From Maniola hyperantus (lineage: Eukaryota > Arthropoda > Insecta > Lepidoptera > Nymphalidae): a stretch of 64,000 nt of DNA. The notes below the pieces were generated by a model, which saw nothing but the letters and a program-made list of their open reading frames with translations, had not been told where the DNA came from and ran no database searches. Within the stretch, counting starts at the first letter, position 1. The number at the start of each line of letters is the position of its first letter. Of this stretch, positions 45,839 to 56,243 are shown piece after piece. The stretch covers positions 8,094,106 to 8,158,105 of the forward strand of contig NC_048543.1 in the NCBI RefSeq assembly GCF_902806685.2. Direction: 5' to 3'. A program made the position numbers and the translations under genes.

Positions 45839-46030
45839 TGTAATTTTATTTTATTATTGTATATACCTACATTTATTCTAACTCTATTCTGTTAAAATAG
45901 TTTAATTATAATTTTAAGTAATCTCTTTTGGCCTTCTGTTATACCTAGATTTAAATTTAAATAATAATTATGTATTTACGCTGTTGATTACTTTCAAATA
46001 AACAAAATAAAAAAAATAAAAAATAAAGTT

Positions 46031-47870
46031 GGTACCTACCAGTTCAACTGTCATTTCAAAGTTTATAAGAAACGAACGAAACGATCATTATTCGGATGAC
46101 TGTTTTATATCTTTCTTATTGCGAAGTAGAACAATAACACCTGCATTATGCCATTTATTTCAGTAAAACGATATTCATGCCATTCGATACAATCGGATAC
46201 CTAGGTATACCTAGTCAATGTTTCAAAAGAGACGAATAACTGGCGAGACTTCGTAGTGCGCATCACGGAGTGATTGCAAACACGAATTGGAGACAAACAA
46301 TAAATTGTTATACTTATTATGTTTACAAATAGGTAGGTAAATCTACATAATATATTATATGGCACCGTAGATTTATCGACAGCCTGAATAACTATCATTA
46401 CTGCCTATAGAGCACGAATAATCAACAAAAATTTAAACACCCAATTCAAATAAGCATCCTTGGATGCAAAAAAGGTATTATAAGATTATAGGTAATATCA
46501 GAGCTCAAATCTACTCATGTAGCCCAAACTGCATAGAAAGATATAATATATACCTATATATAATATATACCTATATAGGTATACGAATTTATGAAATTCA
46601 TATAAATCTCAGAGCAGCTGATGGATGTATCTGTGTAATAGATAACCTATAGCTATTGAAAAAGTCAACTATCGGGTATCGACTAACGAATATTATATCT
46701 ATCACATTTTCTCAGAAACCATTCAATACTTACGCACACAGCATTTACGTAAGTAAACATAATAATACCTATTATATATTACATAGTATTACTTGATAAA
46801 GTGTGACATCGAAATGGTTATAAATCACATTTGCGTGTCTGTGAAATATAATTATGTGATATCATATCTGTTACTCTAACGCTACATTTGCCAAAAATAC
46901 AGAATTTGCTTCATGTAATTATAGAAAAACAAAACATGATAAACTGATCAACAGGTTCATCGCTCATTGTAGTTAATAAAACAGATATAAATAGTTTCCT
47001 TTGGCTGAACTAAATGATACCCAATTATATGGACGTTTTTGCTTGTATGGCAACGGCAATTGGAGAAAGTACTGAACTGACCAACCGAAACCAATTCGCT
47101 GCTAACTTTTAGATCGTATTATGTCATCGTAGAAACATTAATAAAATGACTGGTGTGCATGCTAAATCGGTTGTTGTTTTATACATAAACCGGCTATTCA
47201 AGGTGATAATTAAAAAAAATGAGGTGGCACATCATTATTTCCAGACCTATTTGTTCAATTTTTATTGGCTTAAACTTCGTCAAGTGCAGAAAAGTAGAAA
47301 GGTAGCTGAGTGGCCAAAGAAAATGATAAAAAGTAAACAATACCCGATTTATCTAGCTAGCTATGAGAATAGTTAGTAGGAGGGTAAGGATAGACATAAA
47401 AATCAAGAGAAGAATATAGAATCAAAAAAATATCAAACAGCGTATGTTATATTATAACCATGTAGGCTAAAATCACAGACAAGATTAAAGTTTATCAAAA
47501 TAGTATATTACTAAAATATTTTGCAAAAAGTGCTAATTGCGACGCGCCAACAAGTAATAGCAAATACTCCTAAATAACTACGTCCATGAAACGAATTAGG
47601 TGAGTAAACAAGAGATGTAAATTAACCAAAAGGATATCATACAATTTACAAAAATTATATTCTTCGCAACGGGCTTAATAAACCACCATGAAAGTCCTTA
47701 ATAATATTTTTTTGCCGGCAAATGATTGGCTACTTCTGATTGCCCGATTGAGTTGAAATTTTTGTTTGTTTTGAATTTGAACGACAATACAGATGAATGT
47801 TTCCATCTAGAATTCTCTGATGATGGAAGTGGTGGACATTGGAACTCTCTGATATCAGCACACCCTTTGG
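46031..47870. other. Intron sequence with a small TATA-type palindromic microsatellite
   Basis: The 46535-46585 segment is built of ATATAATATATACCTATATA repeats. Nothing else was recognised. Confidence 0.4.
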
Positions 47871-47874
47871 TCTC

Positions 47875-48208
47875 ATTTCCTTTGTTTTCATAAAATTTTT
47901 CGTTCAGGGCATTTTAGTAAAGAGTCTACCTTACTGACCTAACCTTTTTAACATTTTATTTATTTTTAGTACCTACCTAGGTATTTACTCATTCGCATTT
48001 GTATCCACGGTAAAGCTATCTAAGTAGGCGACTAGTCTTTGGTCTCATTTGCTTTATTTTCATTTAATTTTTCATTCAGGGCATTTCAGTAGGTAAAGAG
48101 TTTTGTTTTAAAAAACCTTTTTTACATTTCATTTATTTTTAGTACCAAGCAAGGTATTTACTTATTCGCATTTGTATCCAAGGTAAAGCTATCTAAGTAG
48201 TCGACTCC
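47875..48208. repeat. Tandem duplication, unit about 162 bp, two diverged copies
   Basis: CTTTGGTCTCATTT starts at 47875 and 48037. Each copy continues through TTCAGGGCATTT, TTTATTTTTAGTACC and CATTTGTATCCA, and ends GGTAAAGCTATCTAAGTAG. Several substitutions and indels separate them, so this is older than the duplication at 31370. Confidence 0.8.
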
Positions 48209-48209
48209 A

Positions 48210-49065
48210 CGTCTATGAGCAAGTACTAGTAGTTGGACAAATATGCATAACGTAAACACACCTTGCTTTTGCCTTAGTATTTGTCAATGTCACGATGTTG
48301 CGAGCAGCCGTAGGTTTCTTGTGGGCGAAAAGACAAGTGTTCTATCATCTAAAATTAGAGTCACCAAATAAGTGCAGAACTGCAGACGTAATTTGTACCT
48401 ACAAAGATATTTAAGTTATCCAAGAATATTTATTTTAGAGAAACACTAAATTTTAATTTTATGAGTACCTATTGGTATTTTCAACTGTATTTTAAACAAA
48501 CCTTCGAGCAATTCGGCAAAGAAAGTGTATGAATTTGTTAGTGATTCTCTCAAATTTATGTAGTTTGATTTATAATTAGTAAAGATGGGGCTGGCACATA
48601 GGTCACCTGTAAAAGCCCCTTAGAAAATATACTATTTTCTGATTAAAAAACATATTTTTTTAAAGTACGTCGTATAATCATAGTAAAATTAATTTTGGTA
48701 CCATTACCATCAGCTTATACACGGCTAAGTTAAAATTTATCAATTCAAGTAAATGGGGCTAATAAGCATAATTTCCAAATCATTTAGCCACATTGATTAA
48801 GTCACTTATCAAAATGATCAACATGACTAGTCATTAGCTAATAGATGTGTGAAAGTGAATGAAGTGTATGCCACTAGTATTTTACAACCGATGTTTTCTA
48901 AAGACTGGGCAGTTATACCTAAATAACTTACTATTAATAAAGCTATATTCGTTTTGAGATCTTGTCGTTATTATTATTGCCAATATTGCCATTTTTATTA
49001 AAAGTTCTTTAAATCTCCAACCGACTTTCACTGCAAAAAATAGAATATAATATAACAGCCTAATC
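48210..49065. other. Intron sequence, no feature recognised
   Basis: AT-rich with no supported feature. Confidence 0.4.
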
Positions 49066-49069
49066 TGAC

Positions 49070-49190
49070 TCATTTTTTGCGCAACGGATCAGCCTGGCTG
49101 TCCAGCGCGGAAATGCAGCCTGTATTCTTGGCACCATTCCACGAAAGCATGATATGTATAGTAATTAGATAATGGCCAGCTTTAAGTTTT
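49070..49190 (+). mobile_element. LINE ORF terminal fragment, short copy
   Basis: ATTTTTTGCGCAACGGATCA then GCCTGGCTGTCCAGCGCGGA matches the last part of the fragment at 49290-49800 (ATTTTTTGCGCAGCGGATCA). It ends with the same AGTAATTAGATAA and GCCAGCTTTAAGTTTTATTG block. It is a second copy just upstream of the longer one. Confidence 0.7.
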
Positions 49191-49289
49191 ATTGTAACAT
49201 TTTCGATATTTCTGTATATTTTCTATGATCTTCAGCCTCCAGCGTGTAGACCGTATATTGTTTTTGAATGCTTAAATAGATAGATAGGC

Positions 49290-49800
49290 TGTTTAGGCAT
49301 GGCTCTCTTAACGATACAATTAAAAGAGCTCTTGCCACCATAAATATTCCTGCGCTCATTGAGCCGGCAGGGATTAGTCGGGATGATGGCAAGAGACCTG
49401 ATGGATTGACGCTGGTTCCCTGGGAACGGGGACGGGCGCTAATGTGGGACGCAACTTGCGTTGACACATTGGCCCCGTGTCATATCAGGAAGACAGCATC
49501 AAGACCGGGAGCCGCAGCAGAAACAGCTGAAAACGGCAAGCGGCGCAAGTATGCCTCTCTTATAGAGAGTTACATTTTTGTGCCGTTTGCCGTGGAGACC
49601 CTGGGGCCATGGAGTCTTAGTGCTAAAAATTTTTTACGAGACATTTCACCGCGATTAATAGCCTCAACTGGTGACAGAAGGGCTGGCTCATTTTTTGCGC
49701 AGCGGATCAGCCTGGCTGTCCAGCGCGGAAATGCAGCCAGTATTCTTGGCACCATTCCACGCGGTCATGATTTATATAGTAATTAGATAAGGCTAGCTTT
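49290..49800 (+). mobile_element. LINE ORF C-terminal fragment, open for about 155 codons
   Basis: The frame is open from about 49297 through a stop near 49787 and includes EPAGISRDDGKRPDGLTLVP, MWDATCVDTLAPCH, FVPFAVETLGPWS and ISLAVQRGNAASILGTIP. This is a conserved C-terminal segment that follows the reverse transcriptase in a LINE type found in many invertebrates; the exact clade was not assigned. There is no ATG upstream in frame. The tail is an A-rich AAAAAAAAAATAAAAAAATA run. It is a truncated copy, not a gene. Confidence 0.65.
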
Positions 49801-50524
49801 AAGTTTATTGTATTAAAAAAAAAATAAAAAAATAAGATAAGATATTAGGCAGGTATACCTACTAATTAGTGAAGAAAGATTAAACATCGAAGAAATTAAC
49901 TGGGGTCCTACAAACAGTAGGTATTAAATATTGCTCAACTTCGCATAATGAAGGCCCACCGTTAAATAGGTCGAACTACTTCTCCATTGACATATTGATA
50001 CTTGATAGAATGTCACGTCCACGTAGGCTTTTAGACCATTGTACCTACTTATTATGTAATTAATCGAGGGCCTATTTGAATACTTATTTAAGCTAATGAG
50101 CATTATTTATATGCAGTTCCTACCTAGAAATGAAGTGTTTAGCAGACTTTTTAAGCAACTAAGATTAACTAAGATTATGTGAAAACCTATTGTGAAATAA
50201 TCAATGATTCTATGTATACTAGATAGTGGCTAGATAGAAGTCATTGGAAAGAATAATAATATGCAAATAATTTTACATATTATCTGCTCGATGATTTCTT
50301 AAGGGTTTTGTTAAGGGTATGTTTGAAGGTGGGTAGGTAAATTTGTTATATAGGTAGGTACTTCTTTTTTCTACTTTTACTGTTGCACTACTTTTACTGC
50401 GGTAAGTAGGTATTACAATATAAGGTACTTAAATTAAATAACGAATGATTGATTTCTAATAATCTTCAAGTAATTTTCACAATTTGAGAGGTGTCAACTA
50501 TTAGTAGATTCCTACTAAAATTAG

Positions 50525-50601
50525 TCAATATCTAATAGTCTTCTTAGAAGACGACGAAGAAGACTTAGAAGAAGACTATTAGATCAATATCTAATAGTCT
50601 T
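50525..50601. repeat. 16-bp perfect inverted repeat plus 18-bp direct repeat
   Basis: ATCTAATAGTCTTCTT (50530-50545) is the exact reverse complement of 50569-50584. TCAATATCTAATAGTCTT (50525-50542) recurs directly at 50584-50601. The loop is rich in GAAGAC words. Confidence 0.75.
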
Positions 50602-50799
50602 GAAGATAACTTGAAGATTTCTATTGACATTCTATTGTCATTGAAGACATGGTTGTCACCTGTTGATTTAAGACACTTTCCGGGCTTGTAAATTTTTCAG
50701 CTAATGTTGATTCAAATATTGTCTCTATTTGTTTAAGTTTCGTTAGTTTCTGATTACTCCTATTAATAGAAGACATTGGTGCTTACTTTATTGTCCACA

Positions 50800-50911
50800 T
50801 AAACTAAATTGACAGGTCTAAATCTAGTAATATTCCGCAGGGAGCGTTTTGAAAGGGACACTTAGTACTATACAATTAGGACCTGCCATTTTAATTTAAT
50901 TTAGAGATTGT
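50800..50911. mobile_element. MITE family A, degenerate copy
   Basis: AAACTAAATTGACAGGTCTA then AATCTAGT, GAAAGGGACA and TGCCATTTTAATTTAATTTA keep the family A order, but the termini are lost and the middle is diverged. Confidence 0.6.
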
Positions 50912-51260
50912 TTGTTCTATTGCATTACATGTTTGCTAGAGTTAGTAAGGCCAGCTAGTTTCTAGTGTCATCCATCAGGGCCTTGTCTCAGATTAATTTG
51001 AAAACCTGTTAGGCCTGTCAAGGTAATCCTTCCTAAGTTAGATAGTTTGCACTTTATACAATTTCGCCTTTCCGATGGGGTCAACGTTTCTCGGCCCGTC
51101 AACAAATCCGTCGACGAGAATAACCCGTTACACTGCATCGCCTTCCAGCGGATTTCACTCGCGAACGTTGCCTGCTAGACCATTAGACCATTTTATACCT
51201 CCGCCACACACTTTATAGCCAATCAACGATGCTGCAGTTCCAATTCTTAAGCCAACGATG

Positions 51261-51421
51261 AGGCCGATTCTCTTGTACACAATCTCTAAACTAAACTAAA
51301 TTAAGAGGTCGAAATCTAGTTGCTATCCTTTTCCGCAAGCAACGTTATGAAAGGGATAGCAATAGATTTAGACGTGCCATTTTAGTTTAGTTTAGAGTTT
51401 GGGTACAAAGGAATTAGCCCC
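51261..51421. mobile_element. MITE family A, complete copy
   Basis: Ends AGGCCGATTCTCTTGTACAC and GGTACAAAGGAATTAGCCCC around the standard CCTTTTCCGCAAGCAACG/CGTTATGAAAGGGATAGC centre. It is 161 bp, like the copies at 7981 and 10477. Confidence 0.85.
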
Positions 51422-51639
51422 ATTAGCGATAAATCTTTCAAAAGACTTTAAAGTAATTCCCAATATAAATACTAAGTTGCCAAAGGAATTAGTTACTGTT
51501 TTGAAGTGGGAAGCGTTTTATTGCCCAAGTAGGTAGGTACCTACTAACCGTTTGTAGTTTTGGAATTTAAAATAAATGATTCGATCAATTATTACATTAG
51601 AGATTTGTTAAAATATTTATTTTATAAAAAAAAACTAGC

Positions 51640-51850
51640 TTATGCTCGTGACTTCGTCCGCGTGGACTACATAAATTTCAAACCCCCATTAAAAGGGTGA
51701 ACTGCGAAAGATCCGTTCTTAGTGCATAGGTACCTCCTCTTTACAAAGAACACACCCAAATTCTTTAATATCAGCGGTTTAAGGCTGTGCCTTGATATAC
51801 ATATACCTAAGTCAGTCAGTCAGGAATTTGAATTTTATAATACTTACAGA
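51640..51850 (+). repeat. Type A repeat
   Basis: AACTAGCTTATGCTCGTGAC, CGTCCGCGTGGACTACATAA, GGCTGTGCCTTGATATAC and AGTCAGTCAGTCAGG. At 51860 the first 20 bases of the 'accggccaagtgcgag' family (AAACCGGCCAAGTGCGAGAT) follow, truncated. Confidence 0.7.
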
Positions 51851-52779
51851 TCGATATAAAAAACCGGCCAAGTGCGAGATGTTACAATGACAGAAACAAG
51901 ATTCTCGGACAAAATTCTGTTGTCAGACGTTCATATTGTTATCTCAAAGATGGATTTTCTCCAGATAAGAGTCGGCGTGATAATAATGTAGGCGATAATA
52001 TAATTTACTGTAACACCGCGCATTTTTTCTCTAGTAGGTATTTATTAATTTTAACGACGTTATATTATTATCAACTTAATGATATCTACTCTCTACTTGC
52101 TCAGTCTTCTGTGACCTGTCGTACTGCTGATATTTTTGTAATAATTGGCCAAATTCCAAAGACATAAATTCTTGCGAATTTTTGTAAAGCCTTAATGTAG
52201 GTAGGTACCTACCTAGGTAGCAGTTATCTGTTAAATTTAATGTTACGCTATGCAATTATTTTGAAGGCCTACCAAGTAATAAACTGGCTACAAATTTTTC
52301 TAAAGACTCGATCTTACAATTACTTTTTGCGTGTTGATCTACATGGTCAGTCATGTAGTGAAAGGTAGGCATAGAACTTTGATTACAGTTTGATGCCGAC
52401 GTAATAGTTTATTGATAATCATTTTACTGGGACCAACACTTGGAAGTATTATGACATTATTTTCAAAGAAAATCAACGTTATTATAACAATGTGAGTGGA
52501 ACACAAGTCGATAATTATATTTTCCAGTTACTTATCTGTTGTTGAACGACCTAACTTTCTAATAATTGTTCTATTGTAGTGGTTCATCGTGTTTGTGTTG
52601 ACTTGCCTAAAAAGTCTTTCGATTTCTTCTCATGTAAGAGTAGGGTTGTAGGAAGGGAAGAGCCTTTATATAGCTACCCTATGTTTGTTCAATCTAACTT
52701 TTGTCTGTGATAAGATAATAAGTTATTTATTTAGACTAGGTAGGTAGTAATGTTACTTCTAGATAAAGTACCTAGCTTT

Positions 52780-52875
52780 CTCATGATGAAAGAATTGTCA
52801 AAATCCGTTCAGAGGTTTCAGAGCTTATCGATTACATACAAACAAACAAATCTTTCTTCTTTATAATATTGGTAT
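52780..52875 (+). repeat. Retroposon tail fragment of the type B group
   Basis: AAAATCCGTTCAGAGGTTTC, ATACAAACAAACAAATC and TTCTTTATAATATTGGTAT correspond to the 3' end shared with copies near 31995 and 55760. Confidence 0.4.
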
Positions 52876-53748
52876 TTGGTAGTTGGTACAGACGTATCAT
52901 AGATACCTACCTATTAGGTACCTATATAAATTAAAGGACTAAACTTGAATACAATAAACGACGAACAGAAATATTCAGAAACGTGGTCTTAAAATATGTA
53001 CCTAGGTAGGTACCTAATAGAACGAAGGTCGGCTAAATAGATACATCGATGGTAGAATAGCATATTACAATAATTTATTTACACAGTTGTTCTTGCTCAA
53101 TAATGAAGGTTTGTCTTTACGCAAAACATCGCTCTTGTATAGGTTTCTTGACATTTACATTGAGCGCAGTGTTTAATTCTTATAGGTAAGCCACTAATTT
53201 AATTTAACCGTTAACTGGCCTGGCTATTTTTATAACGGCTAGAATCAATTAAAATAGTTTATTAATCTTTTCCTGGAATTCATTACAACTTTGAGCAAGT
53301 AATACTTAATAATTTGTCAACTATGACATGTCACGTTTTAGGAAGTTAAGTTTGAATAAAGTGGCTGGAATTAATTAATATTTTGAGCAAGTAGCCTAAA
53401 TATTAATTTGTCAACTTTGTCAACTATGACAATATTATTATTATCACGCTATAGAAAGTTAAGTTTAAGTTTATTTTTATTAATTCGATATTTTATGTAT
53501 AAGTTGGTATAAGGTGATAATTTTACGGTTTTAATTGAAAACTAAAATTATGACACACAAAAACAGGTAGAGGTAGGTACATGAAAGTAAACCGTTCACA
53601 TTTGAGGAGCTGCTTATTTGTATCTTGTCATTTGATATTGAACTATAGTTTTTAGCACTTCACTAGCATAGGTCACATTTTCCTTTGATAAAAATGCGGT
53701 ATGCGGTTAACCTTAGGGACGGAAGGGAATTATTGATTTTTCGTGTTG

Positions 53749-53910
53749 CACGTGACGTCACGAACGCGACAGTCTGGCGCATACGGCGCGCGCCGGCTCG
53801 CGTCTCACCGGCGACTGCCGATTGCCAAGCCAACTCGACTACAGTAACTTCAACTCAACGGACAGGAGGAAATACCAGTTGCCATGCGGTCCTCCTCCTG
53901 ACACTTCACC
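53749..53910. promoter_or_regulatory. CpG-rich patch with E-box/CRE, possible promoter
   Basis: CACGTG (53749-53754) overlaps TGACGTCA (53753-53760). CGTGACGTCACG (53751-53762) is a perfect 12-bp palindrome, the full cAMP-response-element core. It is followed by about 150 bp of CpG-rich sequence (GGCGCGCGCCGGCTCGCG). On the minus strand a donor-like GTCGCCG then GTGAGA lies inside, so a non-coding first exon of the host gene is possible. The 123-codon plus-strand frame across it is probably composition-driven. No transcription start was assigned. Confidence 0.35.
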
Positions 53911-54739
53911 GACGACCTTTTGCATTGATTTATTTTATATACGCAGACATCACGCAGATGATTAGGAAAACAACAGCGTGCATGATCAACGGATCACTTA
54001 CGTACTGCGATGGGGTTACTGGGAGACGGGAGTGTATGATACGACTTTTACATTAGATAGGTAGGTATAGATAGGTGAAATATTATCTTACAAAATAAAA
54101 AGTATGGCATTATTTATAGATGATATCTAGTATCTAGATCTACGCATTAGAAATGTAGAAAGTCATTTCAAGTTATTTTGCAAAATTACCCTCTATTATC
54201 ATAATTATTTACTAAACTGTTGTAGGTACCTAGGTACCGAAGAATATTAGAACTGTTTACACTTTACACTAGGAACTGAAAAAACTTTTATGACAATATA
54301 ATTGTAATATCAATGCTTATTGTTAGAACATTGCTGACCGGTGCTACTAGGCGTCGGGGACAACCATTAACCATAGGTACCTACTATGTTAAGCTAGCCA
54401 ACTTTTAAGTTTGGAAAACCTAATATTGCTTAAATAGGTAAAAATAACCAGGCTAGCCATTTTACAGTAAAAGCAAGATGTTTAAAAAATAAAAATTTCT
54501 TATGCTCAACTTATTCTAGTTTAAATTTAAAGAACTGATACTTGATACTTGATAGACCTTTTAAAAATTCAATAGCAATTTGGTACGAGAGAGTAATAGC
54601 TAATAGCCTACGAGTAAGATTTTTCATAATAGTACTCTGATTATTTATTATTATTACGTCTACTACGTAAATAATAACAGTCCAAGAGCCAAGACACTAT
54701 CGCTAATGCCTCACTGGATTGCCAGACAGCTATTGGGTC

Positions 54740-54960
54740 AGTCATATCTTAGGGCCGGCCCATCAGTAAAGGTGTACTATGTGACCGCCTAGGGATTCGA
54801 CTGTAGGGGCCCAAGCTGTATGGGGATTTTTTTCTCAGGAGACACGTATTCTCCTGGGGCCCCGAGGCCCGAGTATACTTGGGCCAGTGGCGCTGGGGCT
54901 AGTCCAGTACGTGTTGGCCCTTATTAGAAAAGCGGCAATTCTGGGTCATTTGACGTGTAA
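54740..54960. repeat. GC-rich repeat-like segment, unclassified
   Basis: CTTAGGGCCGGCCCATCAGT, TGTGACCGCCTAGGGATTCG, GGGGCCCCGAGGCCCGAG and GCGGCAATTCTGGGTCATTT. GC-rich, non-coding, and reminiscent of a dispersed lepidopteran repeat, but its class is unknown to me. Confidence 0.35.
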
Positions 54961-55084
54961 ACCAATTTTTGGGGCAATTAATTTCGTGTCCCCTGACCAT
55001 GTATCTAATTCCAAAAGTAAGAACCGCTAAAACGTAGTTTTTGATGTGAGTCTTGACTCTAGAGCAGATTACATATTTTTTTTA

Positions 55085-55325
55085 ATTTACAGACTAACGC
55101 TTGGCTGTGCCAATCAGACCTGCTGGCAAGTGAAGATAGAGCGCGCTTGCCAAGAAGATGCCTATTCACTCTGGACTTGAAGGTTGAAGGTTACCTATCT
55201 TAAAAATGGAGGGGAAAACTGACACCGGAAGGGAGTTCCATTTTCTAACGGTTCTAAACGAGGAGGCAAATCACTTCGTACACGACCATGTAATTTCGAC
55301 TACGTACGGGTGCAGATCTTGTTTA
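55085..55325 (-). mobile_element. LINE C-terminal fragment, antisense, near an exon
   Basis: AGAAGATGCCTATTCACTCT, GGAGGGGAAAACTGACACCG and GACTACGTACGGGTGCAGAT match, in the same order, the larger antisense LINE fragment at 62585. It ends about 40 bp downstream of the donor of the exon at 55369, so it inserted into the start of that intron. Confidence 0.6.
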
Positions 55326-55368
55326 TTTTGGCAGTTAATATTATATAGGCAATTTGAATAAAACTCAC

Positions 55369-55505
55369 GTAGTAAAGGAAAGCGGCTGCTCGTGTGTTTC
55401 CCAAGCGGTGTGCTGGAAGCGCTGATGTCACTCTGAGAACTGTGCAGGCTGCTCTTTCCGCTGCCGTTGGCAGAACCCAGTTCCATCCGCATCCGCATGT
55501 GGCGA
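55369..55505 (-). CDS. Internal exon (137 bp), Ser-rich segment
   Basis: Minus strand: acceptor GACCGTGTTTGCAG, donor TTACTAC then GTGAGT. It completes the AG carried from the 56244 donor to a Ser codon and then reads RHMRMRMELGSANGSGKSS, continuing LHSSQSDISASSTPLGKHTS and ending SRFPLLR with one base left over. The seam is in frame on both sides. Of the two minus-strand frames open here, only this one fits the splice phases. It is Ser-rich with no recognised domain. The previous intron is 738 bp and the next one about 25.7 kb. Confidence 0.75.
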
Positions 55506-55586
55506 CTGCAAACACGGTCTTAATTTAGTATTATACATAGATGGTCCAGGCACGCGTAAGGAACATCCCATCTACATCACTGTACC

Positions 55587-55739
55587 TATAGTCCGCGACA
55601 GGTCGAGATGACAATCGGGGTATGAGGCGGGGGGATGCTCTGCACACCCACGCTTGCCCGCACTGGGCTACCACGGAGGCTGTGCGGGTGTGCGGGGCGT
55701 TCCCTCCTCGATTATTATCTCGACCTGTCGCGCACTATA
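55587..55739. mobile_element. MITE family B (GC-rich hairpin)
   Basis: Left TATAGTCCGCGACAGGTCGA, right TCGACCTGTCGCGCACTATA, with a GC-rich palindromic middle of CACACCCACGC and GGTGTGCGGGGCG words. It lies in the 738-bp intron between the two long-form exons. Confidence 0.8.
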
Positions 55740-55754
55740 CATGGTATTATTTTA

Positions 55755-55985
55755 TTGTGTAAATCCATACTAATATTATAAATGCGAAAGTGTGTCTGTC
55801 TGTCCAGTCTGCTAGCTTTTCACGGCTTAACCGTTCAATCGATTTTGACGAAATTTAGTACAGGGATAGCTTGCATCCCGGGGAAGGACATAGGCTACTT
55901 TTTATCCCGGAAAATTAAAGAGTTCCCACGGGATTTTCAAAAACGTAAATCCACGCGGACGAAGTCGTGGGCATCATCTAGTACT
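55755..55985 (-). repeat. Type B repeat, antisense, full-length-like
   Basis: CCATACTAATATTATAAATG then CGAAAGTGTGTCTGTCTGTC, CGATTTTGACGAAATTTAGT, GATAGCTTGCATCCCGGGGA, and CACGCGGACGAAGTCGTGGG at its end. Confidence 0.8.
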
Positions 55986-56243
55986 ATATATGTTTTCGAA
56001 AGTTCCATATTGTACAAGAAGTAAAATAACATACCTACTATCAATGTACCACCAACGTACATAAACCACTGTGGGTCGAGAAACTTTAGATCAGCGATCA
56101 ATTTTTTTCTCTATGATCGATTACGTGGATTAGGGATCTACTTGATAGAGAAAACTTGCATGCTAATAGAAAAGTATTTTCAGGAATTGTCAGCTTGTAT
56201 TAAATAGAACCAAACTACGTTTGTACCTATGGAAAGTATTTAC

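Larger units (their letters stand above)
43915..46030 (+). mobile_element. 5'-truncated non-LTR retrotransposon (Jockey/CR1-like LINE)
   Basis: It holds an intact reverse transcriptase frame (43988-45706), a CA-rich 3' UTR microsatellite (45738-45838), AATAAA-type signals and an A-rich end (AAAATAAAAAAAATAAAAAA near 46010). The endonuclease domain and ORF1 are absent, which is ordinary 5' truncation. The 5' boundary (about 43915) is uncertain and no target duplication was identified. It sits in the large intron of the host gene on the opposite strand. Confidence 0.8.

Noticed and set aside
49406..49786. 126-codon frame as an independent gene
   Set aside because: It uses a TTG start, is open further upstream, and matches a LINE C-terminal segment that is repeated nearby.
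53685..54056. 123-codon plus-strand frame
   Set aside because: GC-rich composition suffices to keep it open; no domain, no splice pair and no conservation argument.
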